Below are positions 51,929-60,986 of a stretch of DNA of 60,986 bases, in pieces. The notes beneath the pieces are model-generated. The model had not been told where the DNA came from, searched no databases, and worked only from the letters and a program-made list of their open reading frames with translations. Both the position numbers and the translations under genes were made by a program. Source of the DNA: Microscilla marina ATCC 23134 (GTDB lineage: Bacteria; Bacteroidota; Bacteroidia; Cytophagales; Microscillaceae); NCBI RefSeq assembly GCF_000169175.1, contig NZ_AAWS01000055.1:1-60986 (forward strand), written 5' to 3'. Numbering within the stretch: position 1 is the stretch's first letter; each line of letters starts with the position of its first letter.

Positions 51929-53371
51929 CTATTCCGTCTTCTCTAAAATTTTTGCTCCCAAAAAATCCAGGTTTGTTTTTGCCTCAGGATGCACAAGTTG
52001 AATATCCCTGTAAATAGGTTCTTGAGGTAATTGATCGATAGTTCGAGACAATATTATCTTAAATCTAAAGTCTTTTTTCCTTCCTTTACTCTTTATCCTA
52101 AATATATCATTTACTTTGGCGCGAACCCAGCGTATATTATGCTCGTTATGAATAATTACTACTCCTTCACTTTGAAATAAAAAGGCTTCATTTTGTTCTT
52201 TTGCTTCTTGTTGAGTTTTAGGATTATTAAGGTAAACAGTACTAAAGCCGTGTTCTTCCAACAATGTTTTGAAAAGGTGCATATCACTGGTGGTGTTTAC
52301 ATCAGGCATCAGGTACACTTGCCCCTCTATAAATTCCTGTGACAAATCAATAGCATCATCATCGTTATTAATAGTATTGTGGTGTTTTAGCTTACTTAAA
52401 ATAATATCTTTTAACTCTTCTATAGTACATCTATAAATGTCTCCTCCTATATGGAGGTTTTCTTCTATCTTTAGGTTGTTGATATAACGTTTATACTGTT
52501 CATTGTCTAATTTACTATTAGTTATCCAAATGACACGCTTTCGAACATTTTCGTCATCTTCTTGCTGTTCTTTCGAGTATTTGGCAGAAACTTCATTCTG
52601 AATAGCTTCAATTGTATTATTTACTCCATCTTGACGGTGGTCTATTTCTTCTCCAAACAAGTGAATTACGAGGTCTGACTGTTTTAAGTCATTGTATATA
52701 ACACTTCTTATTTCTGTGGGTGGATGAATAGAGTAATTAACACTTGGAATTACCCTAAATCCCTGGCTAATGAGTTCTTGTTTAAGTTTTTCTCTAAGAG
52801 GGCTCGATTGAGGGCTTACTTGACTCAAAAAAACTGTTTGTTGAGTGATAGTTGTTCTATCAGGGGAGTCAGATATTTGAGTACTGCTACTGATTTGCTT
52901 TACCTGTAATGCTATGTCTCTGGCTAGTTCAAAAGTTTTAAATAAAAACTGGTTAATTTTACTTGAAAGTAATACTTCTTCTGAGATAAGTTCCCCTGAT
53001 TTAGTATTGTGAGCATAAAAAGCTATTTGTTTTGCTGTTTCCGAATTTTCTGGAATAGCGTCAACTTTTACTATTTCCCGTAAAATTTTATAAAAATGAG
53101 CATTGTTATATTCTTTACCCCAGTTGTTAAGCTGAGCCACTTGCTCTTGCCATTCTGGGTTCTGTATATTTTGTGCAGAGTAAACGCCAAGAATAAAAGT
53201 AGGTATGTCTTCACTTCTTGTATTACTTAGTACTTCCTCAATTGTTTGCCAATATATGGTAATATTATGCTTTTCGTTTAATGCATAGGCCAAGTAATTT
53301 TTGAAAGCTTTATGCCACTTATCGTTTTCAGAAGTATAATCAACTGTTACAATATTAATCGTTGAGTTCAT
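51929..53371 (-). CDS. Protein of three TIR-like modules (480 aa)
   Basis: The ATG at 53371 is preferred over an upstream TTG. There is no membrane segment. Three segments look like the TIR or TIR-like (DUF4062-type) fold: residues 1-85 with IYWQTIEEVLS and VYSAQNIQNPEWQEQVAQL, residues about 175-300 with VFLSQVSPQSSPLREKLKQ and SDLVIHLFGEEI, and about 355-470 with VYLMPDVNTTSDMHLFKTLLEE. Such domains act as NADases or as protein adaptors in bacterial immunity. No Walker motif is present. It is the last gene of a minus-strand operon, 32 bases behind the transporter gene. The catalytic glutamate of the NADase type cannot be placed with confidence. Confidence 0.65.
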   Translation of the reverse strand: MNSTINIVTVDYTSENDKWHKAFKNYLAYALNEKHNITIYWQTIEEVLSNTRSEDIPTFILGVYSAQNIQNPEWQEQVAQLNNWGKEYNNAHFYKILREIVKVDAIPENSETAKQIAFYAHNTKSGELISEEVLLSSKINQFLFKTFELARDIALQVKQISSSTQISDSPDRTTITQQTVFLSQVSPQSSPLREKLKQELISQGFRVIPSVNYSIHPPTEIRSVIYNDLKQSDLVIHLFGEEIDHRQDGVNNTIEAIQNEVSAKYSKEQQEDDENVRKRVIWITNSKLDNEQYKRYINNLKIEENLHIGGDIYRCTIEELKDIILSKLKHHNTINNDDDAIDLSQEFIEGQVYLMPDVNTTSDMHLFKTLLEEHGFSTVYLNNPKTQQEAKEQNEAFLFQSEGVVIIHNEHNIRWVRAKVNDIFRIKSKGRKKDFRFKIILSRTIDQLPQEPIYRDIQLVHPEAKTNLDFLGAKILEKTE

Positions 53372-53412
53372 GAGATTCAATTTTTGGAAATTATATCAAG
53401 CCCTTTTAATAA

Positions 53413-56400
53413 TTAACCGACGATGGTCTTAGTATAGTCTAAAATTGAGTTTGGAATTTCATCATGAAATGATTGCAACTCGTTAAAAAGCTCTTTAGAT
53501 ATTTTATAGACAGAAGTTGGTTGGGTAGTTACAAGCTCTACATTACTGATTGTTTCATTGATAAAATGCCAGTTATGTGCCATTTCTTTTGCCTCAAATC
53601 GAGCAAATTCTCCCTTTTCTTTATTTTTCAAAACAAATTCACCTGAGTAGATCACATAGTAGTCCATGTCTTCTATGTTATCGTAAATCATCACTATTTT
53701 TTGGGCGTCAAACTCTTGTAACGTAGCAATTTTTGCTATTTCTGAGAGCACAAGTCCTGGAATATTTTTTAGTTCGTTGATACTTGTAAAGAAAGTAATA
53801 ATGTCAAACTTCATATTAGGAGCAATGCTGCTAATACTTTGCCCTCCTATTACTTCGCTACTATTTTCGGCTTCATCATTATTATTGGCTGCTACTACTT
53901 TAGATGCAGCCTCTTTGAGTGTGAGGTACTGATTTTTAAACTGAAACCTTTGTGCATATATTTCAAACTTCTCTCGGTCAAGTTGGTACAAGGCTTCACA
54001 GGCAATTTCACTTAGGATAATGTCAGGGTTTACAATGTTTGATACCAAAAGCTCCACATTCTCTTCGCTACCATCTTGCAATAATTCGCGAATTGCACAA
54101 GCCTTTGTCCATTTGTTTACCCATTTATAGTCCCTTTGTACTAAAGCAATAAGCACCTCTTTTTTATCCATTGTTTCTTTGGTAGGAAGGACAAAGCGAG
54201 TACGATTGATTTTTTCCTCAAAATTACTAATGCTTAAAATTGGAAGAATCATAGGTTTGACTTCTTCTTTTAGCATCATGTCTAATAATCCAAAAGCAAA
54301 TTCAGCTTTTTCAGGATCTCCACTGCTTAAGTTTTTCTTAATAAGTGCTACTTTGTTAGTATCGTATAGTAAAGATAGTAAGCTGTAAATTTTTTCGTAG
54401 TTATAATCAATTTCAGAAAGTAAAGCATTTTTGAGAATATCAGAACAGCTGGCATTGTCTAATACTTGTGACGCTACCATATTCCATATAATTACTCCAC
54501 ATACCTCTTCGAGTTCTATGATTACAGGAACCGCTTTTGAGTCTTCAATTGTATAACCACACCTACCCAACATTTCTAATGCCATAGAGGCAATATTTTG
54601 GTTTGAGTAATTGATCTTTGGTAACAGTAAATCCACTGCTTTTTGGCTTCCTACCCAACCATAAGCTTGTACAATGCGTAGCTGTACAATTTCTTTTTGT
54701 CCTGTAGCATAAAACGCAGAATCTAATGAAGGGAACAGGCCTTCACCAGTGGCTACAATTGCCGCAAAAGCGGCGTTGCTGTATTGTGGTTCGCCCAGCT
54801 TTTCTATCATAAAATTATGCAATTGTTTGTTGCTGGCGTGCGCCGATGCTGCCACTGCATAATACCTTACCAGTGATACTGGATCACGAAATAATTTATT
54901 GAGTAATTTTGTTTTGATGCTGTCATCAGCGTAGGTACATAAAATAGCTCCAAATACACGTTCGAGGAATAGTTTTGACTGCGTAAGTTGCTCGATATAT
55001 TTAATTTTTGCAAGGCGAAACTTTGCTCCTTGAAGCGTATCATAGGTTTGGCGAATGAGTTCTGCATTATCCAATACTGAGAAATACCTTAACTCCATGA
55101 TTTTTTCAAGAATAGGTAGTGCGTCTAAAATACAAAACTTAGAAGCTTCTATAAGGGCTGTCTTTTGAATAACAGTATCTTCTGAAGTTAATAATTTTAA
55201 TATAGCTTGCTTATATATAATAGGATCAAGTATGTTAAGAATATTTAAGAACGTTGGAATTTGAGGTGTGTCTCGATGATCTATTTCTTGTACAATTTTT
55301 TCTGGTAGAGTAATAAAGCCTACTTCTTGGCTTTCTTGCTCTTCTCCCAGTTTTTGTTGAATAATTCGCTGATACTCGCCGTGCATTAGTTTGATGATAG
55401 CAATTAATATGACCAGCAACCCTAGTGCAATGTAGATATTATCCATGGCAGATATGCTGGTATAAATTGATAGCAGGTAAAGGGCTATGCCTGCCAGAAA
55501 AAAGCCTAAATCTTGCGCAAACCCTTCCAACTTAGCCTGAGTGTCAAATCTTAGCCTTACATCAATGGGGAGCAAATATAATCGATAAATAGGTGAAACA
55601 ATGGCGTTTCTTAACACGTCGTGGATAAACTTACTGGTCATAAGCAGGATAAAAAAGAATATAAACCTTTTGGCGTCTAGTGTATAGCCTAATCCGTAAG
55701 CAGCAGCCAGCGTCAGGAATATAAAAATAATAAGCAATATTGGGTGAAGGCGAAGACTTTGGGCTAGTCCAAAACGGTTTACTACATACCGATACACATA
55801 CCAGCTTACAACTAATGATGCTGATACTACAATTCCTCCAAATATTGATAAAAAGTCTACGAGTTCGTCAGAGCGTATGTATACTGTTTCGACAACAGAT
55901 AAGAACCAATAGTCTAAAAACAAAGCAACAAAAATGGATAAAATAGCAAAAAAGACCAGGTATAGAACAAATCGGTTGTTAAGTAATTTAAATGCATTGT
56001 TGGTACTTCTAATCAATTGTGCGCTATCGTTCAATACACTTAAAAAACGGTAGCGGCGGCTTATGCCTATAATGGAGTAGGTGGTGGCTATTGTAATAAA
56101 AAAAGCGCTAAGAAATAACAGCAATACAGTAGAAAGACCTGATATATTGAGAATTTGAGGAATAGCAAACAATGCAATAATTTGCCCGATAGCTAAGCCT
56201 GCACTTACCTTTCCTGCGAGTCGTTTACTTTCTTGTACGTTAAATATACGCCCAAATGTGCCCCAAAATATCAATAGCGCAATACTATTGAGAGGTCCCA
56301 TAAATATAAGCGCAAAACGTATTGCATTGGGGTGTAGGTTGAGGTAGACGCTGGTAAATATAGCAAGTAATGTAAATGCTATGAGTATAAAAAAACCATT

Positions 56401-56628
56401 GGTTAGGCTTGAGAATGAGAAGTAAGGCTGAGAATAGATAAATATAGCAGATAGTACCATACTTGATATTCCGGAAATAATGAAAACTTCTGGTAATTGA
56501 CTTGCGCTAAACTTTTGTAAAAACAAAGTAATAGCTCCAATGTCATAAAAAGCCAATGCAGCTCCAATAAAACTACCAAAGATAGAGAGGTGCATTACTT
56601 CTTTATTTAGTTGCCTGATCTGACTCAT
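53413..56628 (-). CDS. NTT/MFS-type transporter fused to HEAT repeats and a cyclic-nucleotide-binding-like domain
   Basis: The first 410 residues hold about 12 membrane helices, with loops such as GPLNSIALLIFWGTFGRIF and FDTQAKLEGFAQDLGFF near the centre, of the kind seen in NTT (ATP/ADP translocase-related) transporters. Residues about 430-890 are HEAT-like repeats (A-V-A-A-S-A-H helix pairs such as LVRYYAVAASA and SQKAVDLLLPKI). The end (about 930-1060) resembles the cNMP-binding/CRP-like fold with IVMIYDNIEDMDYYVIYSGEFVLK. The order transporter-HEAT-cNMP is found in Cytophagales. Substrate is unknown, nucleotide-like molecules being possible. It is cotranscribed with the TIR-like gene. Confidence 0.8.
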   Translation of the reverse strand: MSQIRQLNKEVMHLSIFGSFIGAALAFYDIGAITLFLQKFSASQLPEVFIISGISSMVLSAIFIYSQPYFSFSSLTNGFFILIAFTLLAIFTSVYLNLHPNAIRFALIFMGPLNSIALLIFWGTFGRIFNVQESKRLAGKVSAGLAIGQIIALFAIPQILNISGLSTVLLLFLSAFFITIATTYSIIGISRRYRFLSVLNDSAQLIRSTNNAFKLLNNRFVLYLVFFAILSIFVALFLDYWFLSVVETVYIRSDELVDFLSIFGGIVVSASLVVSWYVYRYVVNRFGLAQSLRLHPILLIIFIFLTLAAAYGLGYTLDAKRFIFFFILLMTSKFIHDVLRNAIVSPIYRLYLLPIDVRLRFDTQAKLEGFAQDLGFFLAGIALYLLSIYTSISAMDNIYIALGLLVILIAIIKLMHGEYQRIIQQKLGEEQESQEVGFITLPEKIVQEIDHRDTPQIPTFLNILNILDPIIYKQAILKLLTSEDTVIQKTALIEASKFCILDALPILEKIMELRYFSVLDNAELIRQTYDTLQGAKFRLAKIKYIEQLTQSKLFLERVFGAILCTYADDSIKTKLLNKLFRDPVSLVRYYAVAASAHASNKQLHNFMIEKLGEPQYSNAAFAAIVATGEGLFPSLDSAFYATGQKEIVQLRIVQAYGWVGSQKAVDLLLPKINYSNQNIASMALEMLGRCGYTIEDSKAVPVIIELEEVCGVIIWNMVASQVLDNASCSDILKNALLSEIDYNYEKIYSLLSLLYDTNKVALIKKNLSSGDPEKAEFAFGLLDMMLKEEVKPMILPILSISNFEEKINRTRFVLPTKETMDKKEVLIALVQRDYKWVNKWTKACAIRELLQDGSEENVELLVSNIVNPDIILSEIACEALYQLDREKFEIYAQRFQFKNQYLTLKEAASKVVAANNNDEAENSSEVIGGQSISSIAPNMKFDIITFFTSINELKNIPGLVLSEIAKIATLQEFDAQKIVMIYDNIEDMDYYVIYSGEFVLKNKEKGEFARFEAKEMAHNWHFINETISNVELVTTQPTSVYKISKELFNELQSFHDEIPNSILDYTKTIVG

Positions 56629-56669
56629 AACATTAGGAAATGGGGATTGTTAAATAGGGGTTAAGATTT

Positions 56670-57380
56670 TTATTTTTTTTGCTCGAGTTTTTTTGCTTGT
56701 TCTTCTTCAAGCTTTTTCATCTTTTTCAGCAAGTCATCTAGTTTTTTCTTTTTGCTATCCAGCGTCTTCATTTTTTTATCAATACTATCTTTTTGTTTTT
56801 TGATTGTATCTACTTGTTTAAGTGCAGCACCTTTTTTCGAAGCAAAAAGTTTTTGGAAAGGTTTTACAAATATAAAAGCAAGTCCTTTTATGGGTAATAC
56901 TAATACTCCAGCTACAGCATCCCAAAAACCTTTACCTGCACTAGGATCATCCAGAGCAATCAGTGAATTGTAAAAGCGCCTGCCTGCACGGTTAAATTTA
57001 TAGTAGCAGGCCAAGTCTAGTTGAGCAATGGTTTTAGGTTTTATTTTTATATCTAATGTGTTGCTCGAAATTAGTTTACATATATTATCGTCAAATAACT
57101 TAGAATTTCTAATAAGCTCATTGCCATCAGGTGATTTTTTGAAAGTATAAAAGTTTTGTTTCTCATCAAGTACCACCAATACCCAGTCTTTTTTGTACTT
57201 GATTGCAAACAATTTATAAGCGATCTGTTGTAGTGATGTACCTCGATAACTAACTGCCATTTCTTCAAGAGTTTTGGCGCAAGGTGGAGGTGGTTGGGGA
57301 GGACTAGTTGGCAAATCTTGACTTTGACCACTCCCTAAAGCGAAAAGTGATAGTATAATTAAGAAAAAAACCTTCTTCAT
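56670..57380 (-). CDS. Secreted or periplasmic coiled-coil protein (236 aa)
   Basis: The protein starts with a signal peptide (MKKVFFLIILSLFALGSGQSQ) and a proline-rich stretch (PPQPPPPC). A mixed alpha/beta domain of about 100 residues follows (CAKTLEEMAVSYRG to RFYNSLI), with Cys in the pattern ACYYKFNRAGRRF. A hydrophobic segment near residues 150-175 may be a membrane helix. The end is a Lys/Asp/Leu coiled coil, very rich in K (about 185-236). I do not recognise the family. It is the first gene of the minus-strand operon, 41 bases before the transporter gene. Confidence 0.7.
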   Translation of the reverse strand: MKKVFFLIILSLFALGSGQSQDLPTSPPQPPPPCAKTLEEMAVSYRGTSLQQIAYKLFAIKYKKDWVLVVLDEKQNFYTFKKSPDGNELIRNSKLFDDNICKLISSNTLDIKIKPKTIAQLDLACYYKFNRAGRRFYNSLIALDDPSAGKGFWDAVAGVLVLPIKGLAFIFVKPFQKLFASKKGAALKQVDTIKKQKDSIDKKMKTLDSKKKKLDDLLKKMKKLEEEQAKKLEQKK

Positions 57381-57735
57381 AACACAAATTAATGTTTTTT
57401 TATTGGGAATTTTGTTACTCTATGGCTAGATTTATTTATTTTTGCACAAATATAAATTACAAGGTTTGAAATTGTATGAGATATGAATATAAAACATTAC
57501 ATCAAGCAAACATTTTTTAAAAAAAAGTAATTTATAGCTAAGGAAGCACGAATTTTGTATCAGGCATTATGCTTTTTTCAATTCCCTTGAATTTAGCACA
57601 AAAATTACTATTACAAAATCATATCTTAAGACTTAGTTTATCAAACAACTAAAGTTATTAGAGTTTTCCCGTGAACAAATTAATAACGATAATCTTTAAT
57701 TCAATTTATCTTTTCGAACCAAAAATATTATTTTG
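57381..57735. other. Divergent promoter region
   Basis: 355 AT-rich bases between the minus-strand operon and the GH18-like gene. No gene seen; promoters for both directions expected. I see no palindromic operator. Confidence 0.5.
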
Positions 57736-59673
57736 ATGGCATTGAAGAAATTACTAACCATAATCTTTATCTCATTTGCTTGCCACAACTTTGTAGTTGC
57801 CCAAATAGTTGATAAAATAAACGAAACAGTTGATCAAAAAAACAAAGCAGCAAAACAGGCTAAAGCTGATAGTATAAAAAAAGCACAAGAAGCACTGCAG
57901 AAAGCCAAGGCTGATGCAGAGAAGGCTAACGAAAAAAAAACAACCCAAACCGGAACATTTTACGATAAAAAACAAACATTTGTACCTGGTGGTGTTGGCG
58001 AAACTGGAACCACTCAAAAACCAACGCCAGTATTTGACCCAAGCCACTTTATTGAGATGGAAAAGTTGTCAGACGATGGAAAGCCTAAAGAAAAAAAGGA
58101 TACCATTCGTTCTATAGACACTACTAACTTTGCTTCCAGATACTTGTCTGTCAAGCAGGAAGTACTCAATTTTCTATATCAAGAGTCTAACAAAGATAAA
58201 AGTTTTCAGGCGGGCTTGCAGCGAAAGCTAAAGTTTGGGAAATCCAAGCACCCCCTGTATCAATATAAAAAGCATAAACTAAAAGATAAACTTAAAACCT
58301 TTGGTTGGCATCCACACTGGATGAAAGATGCTTATAAAAATTATAACTTCTCATTACTTTCTGCAGTAGCCTTTTTCTCTTATCAATTAGACCCTGGCAG
58401 TGGTACCTATACCAATCCGGCGGCTATCAAAGAATGGAAAAGTACAAAAATGATTACTGAGGCTAAAAAATACAATACTAAGATACTAATGAGTGTATAC
58501 CTTGGTGGGGCTGAGAGTAACAAGGCCTTTTTAACCAACCAAGCAGCTCAAACCAATTTTATCAGAATCATTTTAGCTTTACTTAAAGAGCGTGAAGCAC
58601 ATGGAGTTCATCTTGACTTTGAAGGACTGGGTAGCGATCAAAAACAAGCGTTTACTGAGTTTGTACTTGACTTATCGTCACAACTAAGAAAAGCAGTAAA
58701 AAACTCTTGGCTTACTATTTCTTTGCCTCCAATTAATTTTGATGATGCGTATGATGTAAGAGCGCTTGACAAATACGTAAATCTTTTTGTACTGTCAGGA
58801 AATGAATTTTATGGCGAAAAAACACAAGATATTTCAGGCCCTTTAAGCATAATTAAGTCGGGAGGCAAATGGTGGGACTATGATATGAATCGTGCAGTTG
58901 ATGAATACCTCGCTTCTGGTGTTACTGCTGAAAAATTACTACTTACTGTAAATTATTATGGGGGAGAGTGGATCACAGATAAATTAGGTTCAGCGAGCGC
59001 CAGCGAGTTTGTGAAATACAGAACTTACTTTGACATTCAAAAGTTTTTGGGAAATGCAGAAGGGTATGAAGAACCCGAAAGCATGTCGATGTATTATCCA
59101 TTCAAAATCGATGGAAAATATCACCAGATTTGGTATGAAGACAGCTTGTCTTTGGCTAAAAAATATGACTGGATCATTAGTAAAAAAATAGGAGGGGTAG
59201 GTATATGGGCACTTGGTTTTGACAATGGTAGTGTGAAATTATGGGAAGCATTGGCATCAAAAATAGCGAAGCCTTTGCCTAAACTAGATGCCAAGAAGAA
59301 AGGATCTAACATAAAAGCCAGAGGGTTTTTCTCCAGAATACGAAGCTCAATCATGCGTTTGATAAGAAATCCTGCAAAAGCGTTACAAAATCCCTCTTAT
59401 TTTGCCTCAATGCTTGTATTATTATTAGGGCCTGCATTCGCTGGGTTTTATGTAATATACAGGCATGGTTGTCGTTTGAAGCGTAGCTTAAACTTAATTT
59501 TAAAAGGAGGCATTATCTTGTTTTTAATTATGGCATTTGCCTTAGTTACATTAGTGCTTACCAAGTTTAAACACACTACACCTATTATATTGGTAATGGC
59601 TGGATTTGTTGTTGGTGCCATTGTATTTCTATTGCTCACACGACGATCTTTATCAGAAAGGGAACTACCCTAA
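57736..59673 (+). CDS. GH18-like glycosidase protein with C-terminal membrane segments (645 aa)
   Basis: From the ATG at 57736, a signal peptide (LLTIIFISFACHNFVVAQ) is followed by a Lys/Ala coiled coil (about 25-70). A glycoside hydrolase 18 barrel covers about residues 190-520: FGWHPHWMKDAY, AVAFFSYQLDPG, LMSVYLGG and, at 289-296, HGVHLDFEGL. The usual D-x-x-D-x-D-x-E motif here reads H289, H292, D294, E296, so the catalytic Glu and the nearest Asp are kept while the first two Asp are His. Three membrane helices (about 555-640) end the protein. It may cleave chitin or peptidoglycan-like glycans at the cell envelope. Confidence 0.82.
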   Translation: MALKKLLTIIFISFACHNFVVAQIVDKINETVDQKNKAAKQAKADSIKKAQEALQKAKADAEKANEKKTTQTGTFYDKKQTFVPGGVGETGTTQKPTPVFDPSHFIEMEKLSDDGKPKEKKDTIRSIDTTNFASRYLSVKQEVLNFLYQESNKDKSFQAGLQRKLKFGKSKHPLYQYKKHKLKDKLKTFGWHPHWMKDAYKNYNFSLLSAVAFFSYQLDPGSGTYTNPAAIKEWKSTKMITEAKKYNTKILMSVYLGGAESNKAFLTNQAAQTNFIRIILALLKEREAHGVHLDFEGLGSDQKQAFTEFVLDLSSQLRKAVKNSWLTISLPPINFDDAYDVRALDKYVNLFVLSGNEFYGEKTQDISGPLSIIKSGGKWWDYDMNRAVDEYLASGVTAEKLLLTVNYYGGEWITDKLGSASASEFVKYRTYFDIQKFLGNAEGYEEPESMSMYYPFKIDGKYHQIWYEDSLSLAKKYDWIISKKIGGVGIWALGFDNGSVKLWEALASKIAKPLPKLDAKKKGSNIKARGFFSRIRSSIMRLIRNPAKALQNPSYFASMLVLLLGPAFAGFYVIYRHGCRLKRSLNLILKGGIILFLIMAFALVTLVLTKFKHTTPIILVMAGFVVGAIVFLLLTRRSLSERELP

Positions 59674-59758
59674 GAGTGATTAAGATAAAATTAAGTAATA
59701 TTTTAAAACATTGAGCTAACCACTCATTCTAAAGGAAAGTAATTAAAATAGTTGATTT

Positions 59759-60986
59759 ATGAAGCTGGCTTATAGTTTATTAATTCTGTTAATTTTTGCA
59801 GGATGTACTAAAACCCCTGAACCAAATAATACAAATCAGTTTATCAAGTTTTTTGGGAGTGCTAAAAACGAAACTGCAAATGCAATGGTTTCTACCACTG
59901 ATGGTGGTTATCTAATTGTGGGTTCTACTACATCATTTAATCTTTATGAACAAGCTTTTTTGGCAAAAGCAGATGCCAATGGTAACGTACAGTGGACACA
60001 ACACTATGGGATTGATTCTACTAATGATGGCAATGTGACGGTGGCTCGTTCAGCTATAGAGGTAGATGGTAACTTCCTGGTATTGGGAGAAGGAACTAAG
60101 GGTGATACGACTAATTTTTTACTCTACCAGGTTGATGCAAGTGGTACACAGTTAGGTTATAAAGAATATGCCACTACAACCAAAACAGATCAAGGGTATT
60201 ATATCTCAGCAATCAATGGAGGGTATATGATGATAGGAACTACTGGTGATGGAACAATTGCCCAAAATAATAATATTAAAGCAATTAAAATTGATAATAA
60301 TAGAGATGTAGTATTTGAGAAGTCTGACGGAATCACAAATGCAGTAGATGGTTTAGGCAATATCATCGAAATATCTACTCAACTCAACGGAGCAGATGTG
60401 AATGACTTCTTGTGGGTGGGAACCTCGAAAAGATTACCTGATGACACTGATGCAAGAATTATTCGTTTGAATGATATTGGTGGAATACGTTGGGAAGAAA
60501 ACTATGGAAAACTAGATAGCAAGAATCAAACAGGTGCTGAGATAAAGGTTGATGGGAAAGATTATGTAATTGTTGGCAATACCAATTTGAACGATAACGG
60601 TGATGTATACATAGTGAAGGTAGATGCAGACGGAAAGTCATTGGCAGAGTATGTAATTTCCCTAGAAAACGAGCAAATTGCAGAAAGTATAGAGCCTGTG
60701 TCTGATGGGTATATAGTAGCAGGAACCAATGTTTTGAAAAGAGAGGCGTTAACGAATAATATCACTGCGTCTACTGCTTTTTTGATGAAAGTAAAAGCCG
60801 ATGGTACTATGGATTGGGTAAAAGAGTTTGGAGATTTAGGTAAAGACGTTGATGGTGTAAATAGTGGACGTTTTGTAAAAGCCATAAATGGAGGAAGTGA
60901 AGGCTACCTTTTACTAGGTTCTTTTGATTTCTTTGGTAGCTCTGTTATGGGGTTGGTTCGTACAAATAGTGACGGTACCACACTCA
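59759..60986 (+). CDS. Lipoprotein with beta-propeller-like repeats (partial, C-terminus outside window)
   Basis: The first 409 codons of a gene that runs off the right edge. A lipoprotein signal ends with the lipobox LIFAGC (Cys about residue 16). After a short linker, the mature part has repeated blades of the type MVSTTDGGYLIVGST, FLAKADANGNVQWTQHYG and similar, spaced about 50-60 residues, that are typical of predicted propellers in Cytophagales. It would sit in the outer membrane facing outward or the periplasm. The start ATG is at 59759; there is 85 bases between it and the GH18-like gene. Confidence 0.75.
   Translation, partial: MKLAYSLLILLIFAGCTKTPEPNNTNQFIKFFGSAKNETANAMVSTTDGGYLIVGSTTSFNLYEQAFLAKADANGNVQWTQHYGIDSTNDGNVTVARSAIEVDGNFLVLGEGTKGDTTNFLLYQVDASGTQLGYKEYATTTKTDQGYYISAINGGYMMIGTTGDGTIAQNNNIKAIKIDNNRDVVFEKSDGITNAVDGLGNIIEISTQLNGADVNDFLWVGTSKRLPDDTDARIIRLNDIGGIRWEENYGKLDSKNQTGAEIKVDGKDYVIVGNTNLNDNGDVYIVKVDADGKSLAEYVISLENEQIAESIEPVSDGYIVAGTNVLKREALTNNITASTAFLMKVKADGTMDWVKEFGDLGKDVDGVNSGRFVKAINGGSEGYLLLGSFDFFGSSVMGLVRTNSDGTTL

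Overview
The window looks like chromosomal DNA of a marine gliding Bacteroidota, most likely of the order Cytophagales and Microscilla-like. This is inferred from AT-rich DNA, a secreted C10 protease with a type IX secretion (Por) C-terminal tail, a Bacteroidota-type dipeptidyl peptidase IV, PorT-like barrels, many leucine-rich-repeat proteins and the lack of Shine-Dalgarno sequences. I recognised no rRNA, tRNA, CRISPR array or complete mobile element.

Left part (1-25.2 kb): ordinary and accessory genes, mostly single or in pairs. There is a partial Imm22-like immunity gene next to a 58-residue Cys-containing peptide, an isochorismatase, and a flavin monooxygenase divergent from a TetR regulator with two palindromic operators between them. 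A C10 protease, a 1 kb graveyard of insertion-sequence fragments, DPP IV, DUF2071, three unrelated LRR proteins, a flavin reductase and a HAMP-GAF protein follow. A second TetR regulator then appears with shared operator sites and an alpha/beta hydrolase, followed by a CE2-like esterase, a metallophosphoesterase and a DUF3108 protein.

Centre (25.4-51.8 kb): an extracellular contractile injection system (eCIS, Afp/PVC/AlgoCIS type) and the genes leading into it. A vWA protein, a membrane-anchored STAND NTPase with WD40 repeats and a barrel protein precede it. The eCIS has an Afp7-like LysM hub, a small conserved protein and an Afp12-like baseplate protein on the plus strand. A very large CIS tape-measure-family gene lies on the minus strand and contains a 6 x 45 bp in-frame repeat. 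Then, again on plus, come the Afp16-like cap (DUF4255), an unknown 342-residue protein, sheath, tube, an Afp5-like second tube protein with an Ala-rich tail, a DUF5908 protein, VgrG-like spike, PAAR-like tip, gp25, a 1251-residue Afp11-like baseplate protein and a fibre-like protein. A strong hairpin after the tube gene probably sets high sheath and tube expression against low baseplate expression. No Afp15-type AAA+ ATPase and no obvious toxin cargo lie in the window.

Right part (51.9-61 kb): a three-gene minus-strand operon (coiled-coil secreted protein, NTT/MFS-like transporter fused to HEAT repeats and a cyclic-nucleotide-binding-like domain, and a protein of three TIR-like modules). Opposite it are a GH18-like membrane protein and the start of a beta-propeller-like lipoprotein.
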